This document shows, piece by piece, positions 7,979 to 15,388 of a stretch of DNA of 15,610 bases. How positions within the stretch are numbered: the stretch's first letter is position 1; every line of letters begins with the position of its first letter. A program made the translations under genes and the position numbers. The DNA comes from Caulobacter sp. (lineage in GTDB: Bacteria; Pseudomonadota; Alphaproteobacteria; Caulobacterales; Caulobacteraceae), in NCBI GenBank assembly GCA_028291125.1, contig JAQGIN010000282.1:1-15610 (forward strand), in the 5' to 3' direction. Below the pieces are notes generated by a model. The model worked only from the letters and a program-made list of their open reading frames with translations, ran no database searches and was not told where the DNA came from.

Positions 7979-9883
7979 ATGCAGCCCTTCCTGACCCAGA
8001 CCCTGGTCTATCTCGGCGCGGCGGTGATCTCGGTGCCGATCGCCAAGCGCGTCGGCCTCGGCTCGGTGCTCGGCTATCTGCTGGCCGGGGTGGCCATCGG
8101 CCCCTACGCCCTGTCGCTGGTCGGCCAACAGGCCGACGTCATGCGCTTCGCCGAGTTCGGGGTGGTGATCCTGCTGTTCCTGATCGGCCTGGAAGTGCAG
8201 CCCTCCAGCCTGTGGGACATGCGCAAGGCGATCTTCGGCCTCGGCGGCGCTCAGGTGGTCGGCACCACCGTCGCCATCGCCGGGGTGGCGGTGCTGCTGG
8301 GCCTGCCGTGGCAGACGGCGGTGGCCGTCGGTCTGGTGCTGTCGATGTCGTCCACCGCCATCGTCCTGCAGACCCTCGACGAGAAGGGGCTGCGGCAAGG
8401 GCCGGTGGGCCGGGCGGCGTTCGGGGTGCTGCTGCTGCAGGACCTGGCGGTGATCCCGATGTTCGCCCTGCTGCCGCTGCTGGCCACGGTGGCGCCGCCG
8501 ATCCACGCCGCCGCGGCCGAGGGCCACGCCGCCAGCCTGATCGGCCACCTGCCGACCTGGGCCCAGGGCCTGGCCGTGCTGGTGGCGGTGGGCGCGGTGG
8601 TCGGGGGCGGCCGCTATCTGGTGCGGCCGCTGTTCCGCTTCATCGCCGAGGCGCGGCTGCGCGAGATCTTCACCGCCGCCGCCCTGCTGATCGTGGTCGG
8701 GGTGGCCAGCCTGATGCAGGTGGTCGGCCTGTCTCCGGCGCTGGGCGCCTTCCTGGCCGGGGTGGTGCTGGCAGAGAGCGAATTCCGCCGCGAGCTGGAG
8801 ACCGACATCGAGCCATTCCGCGGCCTGCTGCTGGGTCTGTTCTTCATCACCGTCGGGGCCGGGGTCGACCTGCCGCTGGTCGCCCGCCAGCCGCTGACCC
8901 TGCTGGCCCTGGTGCTGGGCCTGATGAGCCTGAAGTTCCTGGTCATGCTGGGCCTGGCCCGGCTGTTCGGAGCCCCGACCCGGGCGGCGGCCACCGTGGC
9001 CACCGCCCTGGCCCAGGGCGGTGAGTTCGCCTTCGTGCTGTTGAGCTTCACCGTCGGGGCCGGGGTGATCGGCGCGCCGCTGGCGGCCCTGCTGACCGCG
9101 GCGGTGGCCGTGTCCATGGCTCTGACGCCGGTGGCGATGGTGCTGTACGAGCGGGTGGCCGCGGCGGTCGACGCGGCCATGCCGTCGATCGAACCCGACA
9201 CCGGCCCGTTCGACGAGGGCGAGCCCGACATCATCATCGCCGGCTTCGGGCGGTTCGGGCAGATCACCGGCCGCCTGCTAACCGCCAACGGCTTCCGCTC
9301 GACGGTGCTGGACAGCGATATCGAGCAGATCGAGCTGCTGCGGCGGTTCGGCCGGCGCGTGCACTATGGCGACGCCACCCGCCTGGACCTGCTACGCGCC
9401 GCCGGGGCCGAGCAGGCCAAGATGCTGATCGTCGCTCTCGACGATCGCGAGAAGACCGTCGAGCTGGTGGAGAAGGCCCGCAAGGCCTTCCCCGACATCA
9501 TCATCCTGGCGCGGGCCTGGGATCGTCGCCACGCCTATGACCTGCTGGCCAATGGGGCCGACGTGGTCGAGCGCGAGACCTTCGAAGGGGCCTTGGCCCT
9601 GGGCATCACGGCGCTGCAGAAGCTGGGCTTCCGAGCCCACCGCGCCACCCGGGCGGGGGCCTTCTTCCGCCGCCACGACCGCCGCAGCTTCGAGGAGCTG
9701 CGGCCGGTCTACGGCCAGGAGGAGGCCTATATCCTGGCCTCGCGCGACGCCGCCCAGACCATGGACCGGCTGATGGCCGCCGACCTCGAGCGCATGCGCC
9801 CGGGCGAGGTCGGCAATCCGTGGGACACCGCCAGCCTCGACGAGGAATGGCGCGAACGGGCTCAGCGCGAGGGGGCGGACTAG
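7979..9883 (+). CDS. kefB: KefB/KefC-like monovalent cation:proton antiporter (CPA2) with RCK/TrkA-N domain
   Basis: A 634-aa inner-membrane protein. Residues 1-385 form a Na/H-exchanger domain of about 12 hydrophobic segments, with FLIGLEVQPSSLWDMRKA, LLLQDLAVIPMFALLP and LETDIEPFRGLLLGLFFITVGAGVDL, the last matching the Kef regulatory loop. An RCK/TrkA-N nucleotide-binding domain follows, with the glycine motif GFGRFG at 422-427 and HYGDATRLDLL. Then VERETFEGAL and AGAFFRRHDRRSFEEL resemble the KefC C-terminal region that binds glutathione. Length fits KefB/KefC (about 600-620 aa). Family role: K+ efflux in exchange for H+, held closed by glutathione and opened by glutathione-electrophile adducts, acidifying the cytoplasm for protection. 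ATG 7979 lies 4 nt after the kefG stop, with GGGAG upstream. KefB versus KefC cannot be settled. The TAG stop overlaps the end of a palindromic repeat element. Confidence 0.92.
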   Translation: MQPFLTQTLVYLGAAVISVPIAKRVGLGSVLGYLLAGVAIGPYALSLVGQQADVMRFAEFGVVILLFLIGLEVQPSSLWDMRKAIFGLGGAQVVGTTVAIAGVAVLLGLPWQTAVAVGLVLSMSSTAIVLQTLDEKGLRQGPVGRAAFGVLLLQDLAVIPMFALLPLLATVAPPIHAAAAEGHAASLIGHLPTWAQGLAVLVAVGAVVGGGRYLVRPLFRFIAEARLREIFTAAALLIVVGVASLMQVVGLSPALGAFLAGVVLAESEFRRELETDIEPFRGLLLGLFFITVGAGVDLPLVARQPLTLLALVLGLMSLKFLVMLGLARLFGAPTRAAATVATALAQGGEFAFVLLSFTVGAGVIGAPLAALLTAAVAVSMALTPVAMVLYERVAAAVDAAMPSIEPDTGPFDEGEPDIIIAGFGRFGQITGRLLTANGFRSTVLDSDIEQIELLRRFGRRVHYGDATRLDLLRAAGAEQAKMLIVALDDREKTVELVEKARKAFPDIIILARAWDRRHAYDLLANGADVVERETFEGALALGITALQKLGFRAHRATRAGAFFRRHDRRSFEELRPVYGQEEAYILASRDAAQTMDRLMAADLERMRPGEVGNPWDTASLDEEWRERAQREGAD

Positions 9884-9976
9884 GATCGATGGAAGGGGAC
9901 AGGCACTCACCCCCCAACGTCGAAATTCAATCTCCAGCGCCGCGCGGTGAGTGCCTGTCCCCGCTCTATCTATCCT
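9882..9976. repeat. Palindromic 95-bp element, copy 1, between convergent genes
   Basis: The inner arms GGGGACAGGCACTCACC (9895-9911) and GGTGAGTGCCTGTCCCC (9946-9962) are a perfect 17-bp inverted repeat around a 34-nt loop. Imperfect outer arms (AGGATCGATGGAA, and on the opposite strand AGGATAGATAGAGC) extend each side to about 30 nt. The left end overlaps the antiporter stop codon and the right end overlaps the lipoprotein stop codon. It could act as a two-way terminator or mRNA 3' stabiliser, or be a REP-like mobile palindrome. A near-identical copy is at 11760-11854. Confidence 0.88.
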
Positions 9977-10646
9977 AGGTGATCGGTCGCAGGACGATCT
10001 CGACCCGGCGGTTCTGGGCGCGGCCCTCGGCGGTGTCGTTGGAGGCCACCGGCTGGCGCTCGCCCATGCCGGCCACGAAGATTCGGTCGCTCAGCACCCG
10101 GCCGTCGCCGGTCAGATAGCCGGCCACCGAGCTGGCGCGGCGCTCGGACAGGGTCTGGTTATAGGCGTCCGGGCCGCTGGAATCGGCATGGCCGACCACG
10201 TCGATGGTGGTCTGCGGATAGGCGTTGAGGGTGCGGGCCACGTCGTCGAGCACCCGGCGGAACTGCGGCTGCACGTCCGACTGATCGACGGCGAAAGTGA
10301 CGTCGCTGGGCATGACCAGGACGATGCTGTCGCCGTTGCGGCGGATCATCACCCCCGAGCCTTCCAGCGAGCGGCGGAAGTCGGCCTGCTGACGGTCCAT
10401 GTAGTTGCCGACCGCGCCGCCGGCCAAGGCGCCGATGCCGGCCCCGATCAGGGCGTTCTTGCGGCCCTGTTCGCCCTTGTTGGTGTTGGTCAGATAGCCC
10501 AGCACCGCGCCGACGCCGGCCCCGCTCAGGGCTCCTGTGCCGGTGTTGTTGCGCACCGGCATGCCGGTATAGGGGTCGGTGGTGGTGCAGGCGGTCAGGG
10601 CGACGGCGCCCAGCAGGGCGGCGCACAGAGCGGTCTTGTTCATCAT
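9975..10646 (-). CDS. OmpA-domain lipoprotein with glycine-zipper segment (YiaD-like)
   Basis: A 223-aa envelope protein. The lipoprotein signal peptide has lipobox L17-T18-A19-C20, so the mature N-terminus would be lipidated Cys20. A glycine-zipper segment (about 38-78) holds GALSGAGVGAVLGYL and IGAGIGALAGGAVGNYMD. A C-terminal OmpA-type peptidoglycan-binding domain (about 105-223) has VGHADSSG, NQTLSERRASSVAGYL and AEGRAQNRRVEIVL. It probably tethers the outer membrane to peptidoglycan, as in YiaD- or Pal-like proteins. The frame is open far upstream, across the antisense strand of the next gene, but only ATG 10646 (or 10643) leads directly into a signal peptide. A weak GGAAAA lies about 8 nt upstream. 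It diverges from the 2OG oxygenase; its TAG stop overlaps repeat copy 1. Confidence 0.92.
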   Translation of the reverse strand: MMNKTALCAALLGAVALTACTTTDPYTGMPVRNNTGTGALSGAGVGAVLGYLTNTNKGEQGRKNALIGAGIGALAGGAVGNYMDRQQADFRRSLEGSGVMIRRNGDSIVLVMPSDVTFAVDQSDVQPQFRRVLDDVARTLNAYPQTTIDVVGHADSSGPDAYNQTLSERRASSVAGYLTGDGRVLSDRIFVAGMGERQPVASNDTAEGRAQNRRVEIVLRPIT

Positions 10647-10761
10647 GGCCGTTTTCCGTCTTCGAAATTGAGTGTTCAGCGAGACAAACGCCTCGCCTAC
10701 GGCCAAGGTTCCTATGCGCCACATGACCCGGCGATGAACGGCCCTTCGCCAGACGCCGCGC

Positions 10762-10790
10762 TTGGGTGTAGTAAGATCGCTCTTACTAAT
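10762..10790 (+). promoter_or_regulatory. Possible promoter with operator-like palindrome upstream of the 2OG oxygenase
   Basis: An inverted repeat, TAGTAAGA (10769-10776) and TCTTACTA (10781-10788) around TCGC, lies 20 nt before the oxygenase GTG. It largely fills the 17-bp spacer and part of the -10 of a possible sigma-70 type promoter: TTGGGT (10762-10767) and ACTAAT (10785-10790). A repressor bound there would block polymerase, as TetR-family proteins often do. The palindrome is seen directly; the promoter matches are only moderate (3/6 and 4/6), and the implied leader would be about 12 nt. No regulator gene is in the window. Confidence 0.45.
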
Positions 10791-10808
10791 TTGCCGAGGC
10801 CTCGCCAC

Positions 10809-11744
10809 GTGTCCAGCTCCGCCATCGAACCGGTGTCCTTCACCCTCTACGCCAAGGATTTCGAGGGTTTCGCCCAGGCGCTCGGCGCATCCTTCGTGCG
10901 CTACGGCTTCGCGATCATCTCCGAGCACGACCTCGACCAGGCCCGCATCGACGCGGCCCTGGCCGACGCCAAGGCCTTCTTCGCCCTGCCCGAGACGCTG
11001 AAGAAGCAGTACGCCCTCGGCAAGGGCGGCGCCCGCGGCTACATCCCGTTCGGCATCGAGACCGCCAAGGGGGCCACCCACCACGACCTCAAGGAATTTT
11101 GGCATGTCGGCCGCGATCTGCCGCCGGGCCATCCGTTCCGCGCCACCATGGCCGACAATGTCTGGCCGGCCGAGATCCCCAGCTTCCACCACAATGTCGG
11201 CTGGCTGTACGGGGCGCTCGACAGCCTCGGCGTGCGGGTGCTGAAGGCCGTCGCCCAGTACCTGAACCTCGGCCGCGACTTCTTCGACCCGACGGTCAAG
11301 GACGGCAACAGCGTGCTGCGCCTGCTGCACTATCCGCCGATCCCCGCCGACGCCACCGGCGTGCGGGCCGGGGCCCACGGCGACATCAACACCATCACCC
11401 TGCTGATGGGGGCCGAGGAAGGCGGGCTGGAACTGCTCGACCGCGACGGCCAGTGGCTGCCGATCAATCCGCCGCCCGGCTGCATCGTCATCAATATCGG
11501 CGACATGCTCGAGCGCCTGACCAACCACGTCCTGCCCTCGACCATCCACCGGGTGGTCAATCCGCCGCCCGAGCGCCGCGGCGTGCCGCGCTATTCGACG
11601 CCGTTCTTCCTGCACTTCGCCTCGGACTATCTGATCAAGACCCTGCCCAGCTGCGTGACGCCGGACAATCCCGACCGCTATCCCGAGCCGATCACCGCCG
11701 ACGCCTTCCTCCAGGAACGCCTGCGCGAGATCAAGCTGGCCTAG
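10809..11744 (+). CDS. 2-oxoglutarate/Fe(II)-dependent oxygenase, isopenicillin N synthase-like
   Basis: A 311-aa cytoplasmic non-haem iron oxygenase. The N-terminal DIOX_N-type region (about 8-120) contains FVRYGFAIISEHDL and GARGYIPFG. The C-terminal double-stranded beta-helix carries the iron triad H190-x-D192 (AHGDINTITLL) and H247 (STIHRVV). R261-x-S263 (RYSTPFF) is expected to bind the 2-oxoglutarate carboxylate. All key residues are present, so it should be active. The substrate is unknown; relatives act on amino acids, small metabolites or antibiotic precursors. Start: GTG 10809, with GAGG (10796-10799) upstream. An in-frame ATG at 10734 lacks a ribosome site, would place the palindrome inside the gene, and adds residues unlike family N-termini. 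It diverges from the OmpA lipoprotein and converges on the TadG-like gene, with repeat copy 2 between. Confidence 0.9.
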   Translation: MSSSAIEPVSFTLYAKDFEGFAQALGASFVRYGFAIISEHDLDQARIDAALADAKAFFALPETLKKQYALGKGGARGYIPFGIETAKGATHHDLKEFWHVGRDLPPGHPFRATMADNVWPAEIPSFHHNVGWLYGALDSLGVRVLKAVAQYLNLGRDFFDPTVKDGNSVLRLLHYPPIPADATGVRAGAHGDINTITLLMGAEEGGLELLDRDGQWLPINPPPGCIVINIGDMLERLTNHVLPSTIHRVVNPPPERRGVPRYSTPFFLHFASDYLIKTLPSCVTPDNPDRYPEPITADAFLQERLREIKLA

Positions 11745-11759
11745 GAGCTGTCCGCTTCC

Positions 11760-11854
11760 AGGATCGATGGAAGGGGACAGGCACTCACCGCTTGGCGTCG
11801 CGGATAATGCCTGGCGTTTCGGGGGTGAGCGCCTGTCCCCGCTCTATCCATCCC
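11760..11854. repeat. Palindromic 95-bp element, copy 2, between convergent genes
   Basis: Same architecture, size and orientation as the element at 9882-9976. The left inner arm GGGGACAGGCACTCACC is at 11773-11789 and the right arm GGTGAGCGCCTGTCCCC at 11824-11840, with one arm mismatch (A·C on this strand, U·G wobble in a leftward transcript). The loop is again 34 nt but of different sequence. The left 30 nt are identical to copy 1. It starts 15 nt after the oxygenase stop, and its right end directly abuts the TAA of the TadG-like gene. Confidence 0.88.
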
Positions 11855-13471
11855 TTACTTCGCGATCCTGAGGTTCTGGATCGAGCCGGCGATGGCGTCG
11901 AACACCGGCTTCAGCTGGGCGGCGTCGGTGACGTCGTAATAGAACTCCGGCGAGGTGGCGCAGGCCTGGAGGATGGCGCGGGAGTGGCTCGAGACGCCGA
12001 CCCCGATCGAATAGATGATCACCCCCTTGGCCTTGGCGTTCGTGCAGATCTTGGCCTGGCGGCTGTCCATGCCGTCGCGCCGCGCGGTGTCGGACGACCC
12101 GGCGTCGAGGGCGACGCCGCCGGCGCCGATCAGGCGCCTCTGCCAGATGTAGCCGTAGCCGCTGTAGAGCGAATCGTTGGGGTTGTTCTGACCCGTGTTG
12201 GTGTTGTCGCCGTCGGTCAGCAGCAGGATGATCTTCTTGACGTCCTTGGTCCCGTAGGCCGCGCCGTCGGTGAACGGGGCGTTGGGCGAGACCATGTGCC
12301 AGCCCCAGATCAGCCCCATGGCGACATTGGTGTTGCCCACCGCGATCATGGCGTTGAGCTTGGTCTTGACCTTCGTCGTCTCGGTGCTGGTCCGAACATT
12401 GGTCAGGCGCAGCAGGCTGGTCAGGCCGCAACCGGAATTGGGCCCGCCATCGACGGCCTTGGCGGTCGAGGTCAGGTTGCTGGTTCCATACTTGGCGACA
12501 TAGGCCTGGCGGGTGAACCAGTTGCTCGAGCCCGTGCCGCTGATGTCCTTGGTGATGTAGTTGTTGTTGGCGGTGAAGCCGCCCCAGCCGGCTGGCTGGG
12601 AGGCCTTGCCGGAGTCCGGCTCGTCCGGCGCGAAGAACGGCACGAACAGGCTGGCGCCGGCGCTGGGCGGGTCGTCGGTGATGTCGTAGGGCGCGGGCCG
12701 GCTTTCGATGCAGCCCGACCAGGTCGCGCCCATGCGGCTGAGCAGGGTGAAGCGGTTCTGCGACGACTCGAAGATGTCGGTCGTACCCGAGGGGATGTAG
12801 GCGGCCGGCAGGGTGGGGCTGATCCAGCTGGCGGTCTGGTAGGTCGGGCCGACATTGACCGTCATCGAGAACGGCACGACGCCGATCTTCACCGCGTCCG
12901 GTTCGGTGGCCCGGGCGGCGGCGGCCGACAGGGTGTCGACCAGCGACTGGGCCGCGGTCTTCAGGGCGGTGATCTTCTTGGTCGAGCCCAGGGTCTGGTC
13001 CATCGAACCGGTGTTGTCGAGCACCAGGGCCACTTCCAGCCTGGTGACCGACCGCATCACCTCCGAGGTCACCGTCACCGGCAGGTCGCCCTGCATCCAC
13101 AGATTGGCGATGATCGGCTTGAGGGTGACGCTGACCGAGCCGAGCACCCTGCTGTCGGGCCCCCCCTTGAAGGTGGTGCTGGCGGCGGTGAGGGGCAGGC
13201 CCTGGCCGGCCATCTCGGCGGCGAAGGCGGCGTCGCCGACCGTGTCCAGGGCCGGGTCGGTGACCGCCGTCGAGCGGGCGGCCATCAGGGTGGAGGCGTC
13301 GAGGGCGTCTTGCAGCTGGCGGCGCTGGACGCTGATGCGGTTGAGGTCGACCATGCCGAACACCAGCACCAGCAACGGCAGGACCAGGAAGGCGAACTGC
13401 ACCGCCACCGCGCCGCGCGTGTCGGCGGCGCCGCGGCGCAGGCGCTCGGCAAGGCGGTGGCGAAAGATCAT
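11855..13471 (-). CDS. TadG-like pilus-assembly/secreted protein with von Willebrand factor A domain
   Basis: A 538-aa protein. The N-terminal TadE/TadG-type segment is GAVAVQFAFLVLPLLVLVFG (about 20-39), a single membrane anchor followed by a Tad-like helix (QRRQLQDALDASTLMAAR). A von Willebrand A domain starts near 147 with the metal-site motif D152-N-T-G-S156 in LVLDNTGSM. It resumes after a long insert with ILLLTDGDNTNT and ends with a typical YYDVTDAAQLKPVFDAIAGSI. The insert (about residues 215-370) is rich in Gly, Ser, Asn and Thr, with a few Cys. TadG-like proteins are linked to Flp/Tad pili and adhesion, but no other tad gene is here, so a surface or periplasmic adhesion role is only inferred. 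The frame can open at TTG 13528, but ATG 13471 precedes a usual basic N-terminus (MIFRHRLAERL). AAGGAG lies rather far upstream (15 nt). It lies 96 bp downstream of the M2 peptidase gene on the same strand. Confidence 0.88.
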   Translation of the reverse strand: MIFRHRLAERLRRGAADTRGAVAVQFAFLVLPLLVLVFGMVDLNRISVQRRQLQDALDASTLMAARSTAVTDPALDTVGDAAFAAEMAGQGLPLTAASTTFKGGPDSRVLGSVSVTLKPIIANLWMQGDLPVTVTSEVMRSVTRLEVALVLDNTGSMDQTLGSTKKITALKTAAQSLVDTLSAAAARATEPDAVKIGVVPFSMTVNVGPTYQTASWISPTLPAAYIPSGTTDIFESSQNRFTLLSRMGATWSGCIESRPAPYDITDDPPSAGASLFVPFFAPDEPDSGKASQPAGWGGFTANNNYITKDISGTGSSNWFTRQAYVAKYGTSNLTSTAKAVDGGPNSGCGLTSLLRLTNVRTSTETTKVKTKLNAMIAVGNTNVAMGLIWGWHMVSPNAPFTDGAAYGTKDVKKIILLLTDGDNTNTGQNNPNDSLYSGYGYIWQRRLIGAGGVALDAGSSDTARRDGMDSRQAKICTNAKAKGVIIYSIGVGVSSHSRAILQACATSPEFYYDVTDAAQLKPVFDAIAGSIQNLRIAK

Positions 13472-13567
13472 GGCGGGGCCCGGTTGCTCCTTGCCTTCAT
13501 GCCCGCCGGGCGGTGAACAAGCCGCCAACGGCGATGGTGAATCGCCGCCGGCGGCCGCTGCGTCGGA
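13472..13567 (-). other. Gap between M2 peptidase and TadG-like gene
   Basis: This 96-bp gap contains a 12-bp self-complementary GCCGCCGGCGGC (13544-13555) and a short GCCG/CGGC hairpin around 13521-13532. Neither has a T-tract, so no clear terminator separates the two leftward genes. No promoter was recognised. Confidence 0.4.
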
Positions 13568-15388
13568 TCAGGTCCAGCCGCAGGTCTGGCCCTTGTTCTG
13601 CTTGGTCAGCCACAGGTTCAGCGGCGCGAAATAGTCGGCGATGGCCGAAGCGTCGAGGTCCTTCTCGCCGGTGAAGGTCTGCAGGGCCTCGGGCCAGGGC
13701 TTGGACTGGCCCAGCGCCAACATCGCCTCGAACTTGGCGCCGACCGCCTTGTCGCCATAGACCGAGCAGCGGTTCAGCGGCCCCGTCCAGCCGGCCTGAC
13801 GGCAGGCCGCCCGGTAGAACTGGAACTGATAGACCCGGGCCAGGAAGTAGCGGGCGTAGGGCGTCGAATCGGCGATGTGGAACTTGGCGCCGGGATCGAA
13901 GGCGTCGGCCGGCCGCGATCCCGGCGGCACGATGCCCTGGTACTGGGTGCGCAGCTTCCACCAGGCGTCGTTATAGTGGGCCGGATCGACCTCCCCCGCG
14001 AACACCTGCCAGCGCCATTTGTCGACCAGCAGGCCGAACGGCAGGAAGGCGATCTTGTCCATGGCCATGCGCAGCAGATAGGGGATGTCGGCCTCGGGTC
14101 CCGGGACCTGGTCGATCAGGCCCACCTGCTTGAGATAGGTCGGGGTCAGGGCCGACAGGCCGACGAAGTCGCCGATCGCCTCGTGGAAGCCGTCATTGGC
14201 CCCGCCGCGGAACAGATACGGCTGCTCGGCATAGGCGCGCTGGTAGAAGTTGTGGCCCAGCTCGTGGTGGACGGTGAAGAAGTCGTCGGCGTTCACCCGG
14301 GTGCACATCTTGATGCGCACGTCGTCCTTGTTGTCGACGTCCCAGGCCGAGGCGTGGCAGACCACCTCGCGGTCGCGCGGCCGCGTGATCATCGACCGCT
14401 TCCAGAAGGTGTCGGGCAGCGGGGCCAGGCCCAGCGAGGTGTAGAAGCCCTCGCCGGTCTTGACCATCTTCACCGGGTCATAGGCCTTGGCCTCGAGCGC
14501 CGCGGTCAGGTCGTAGCCGAGCCCGGGCGAGTTCGGCGGCGCGACGATGTCGTAGATATTGCCCCATTCCTGGGCCCACATATTGCCCAGCAGATCGGCG
14601 CGGATCGGCCCGGTCCTGGGCTGCACGGCGTCGCCGTACTTGGCGTTGAGCCGGGCGCGCACATAGCAGTGCAGGTTCTTGTAGAACGGCTCGACCTGGG
14701 CCCACAGCTTGTCGGTCTTGGCGGCGAAGGCGTCGGGCTCCATGTCGTACCACGACCGCCACAGCGCCCCGGTGTCCTTGTAGCCGAGCTCGGCCGAGCC
14801 CTCGTTGGCCAGGGCCACCAGCTTCGGATAGTCGGCGGCCATCGGCTTGGCCACCGCGTGCCAGGCCTCCCACATCGCCTTGATCTTGGCCGGGTCGCGC
14901 TCCTTGCGCAGCCGGTCGTCGAGATCGTCGAGGGTCAGGGTCTCGCCGTCGATCACCACCTTGCCGGTGGAATACTGCGTCCCCAACCGGGCCTGGATGT
15001 CGGCCAGCGCCTGGGCGGCCCCGGCCCGTTCCGGGGCCGGCAGGACGATGGCCTGCTTGAGCAGATACAGCTTGCGGCGGGTGACCGGGTCGACCGTCGT
15101 ATGGTCGAAACGCGCCGCCTGCTTGGCGTATTTCACCGACAGGGCGTTGGCCTCGGCCCCGGCCTTGGCGTTCAGCCAGTTGGTGTCGTCGGTGATGTAG
15201 GTGGCCTGCACCCAGGCGACCCGGGCGGCGTATTCGCCCACCCGCATCAGCTCGGCCTCGGCGGCGTCGACGAAGGCCTTGGCCTCGGCGGGGGTGGGGG
15301 CGGCGGTCGGCGTCTGGGCGGCGGCGAGGCCGGGCGCGGCGAGCGCCAGGGCGGCGACGGCGCAGGCGGTGAGCAGCAGGGTCTTCAT
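13568..15388 (-). CDS. Secreted M2-family zinc peptidase (ACE-like peptidyl-dipeptidase A)
   Basis: A 606-aa periplasmic or secreted metallopeptidase. A signal peptide (about 1-25, ending LAAAQ) precedes an all-alpha M2 domain. The zinc motif H375-E376-L-G-H379 lies in VHHELGHNFYQ, and the third ligand E403 lies in GFHEAIGD. The 24-residue step from the second His to the Glu is the same as in human ACE (H387 to E411). Length matches single-domain bacterial ACE homologues. The enzyme would remove C-terminal dipeptides from oligopeptides, probably for peptide nutrition or periplasmic peptide turnover. ATG 15388 leads into the signal peptide; GGAG lies about 11 nt upstream. It is followed on the same strand by the TadG-like gene after 96 bp, so a shared transcript is possible but the functions look unrelated. 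Confidence 0.95.
   Translation of the reverse strand: MKTLLLTACAVAALALAAPGLAAAQTPTAAPTPAEAKAFVDAAEAELMRVGEYAARVAWVQATYITDDTNWLNAKAGAEANALSVKYAKQAARFDHTTVDPVTRRKLYLLKQAIVLPAPERAGAAQALADIQARLGTQYSTGKVVIDGETLTLDDLDDRLRKERDPAKIKAMWEAWHAVAKPMAADYPKLVALANEGSAELGYKDTGALWRSWYDMEPDAFAAKTDKLWAQVEPFYKNLHCYVRARLNAKYGDAVQPRTGPIRADLLGNMWAQEWGNIYDIVAPPNSPGLGYDLTAALEAKAYDPVKMVKTGEGFYTSLGLAPLPDTFWKRSMITRPRDREVVCHASAWDVDNKDDVRIKMCTRVNADDFFTVHHELGHNFYQRAYAEQPYLFRGGANDGFHEAIGDFVGLSALTPTYLKQVGLIDQVPGPEADIPYLLRMAMDKIAFLPFGLLVDKWRWQVFAGEVDPAHYNDAWWKLRTQYQGIVPPGSRPADAFDPGAKFHIADSTPYARYFLARVYQFQFYRAACRQAGWTGPLNRCSVYGDKAVGAKFEAMLALGQSKPWPEALQTFTGEKDLDASAIADYFAPLNLWLTKQNKGQTCGWT

Noticed and set aside
9951..11744. Apparent 597-aa and 546-aa fusions spanning both the lipoprotein and oxygenase genes on opposite strands
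   Set aside because: Each is a real gene plus an accidental open frame antisense to its neighbour. Signal peptide, lipobox and family N-termini place the true starts at 10646 and 10809.
9882..11854. CRISPR array
   Set aside because: Only two repeat units, almost 1.9 kb apart with genes between them, and each is a large palindrome. No cas genes are present.
13472..13528. TTG-initiated extension of the TadG-like protein
   Set aside because: It adds 19 residues unlike the family N-terminus. ATG 13471 precedes the usual short basic segment and membrane anchor.
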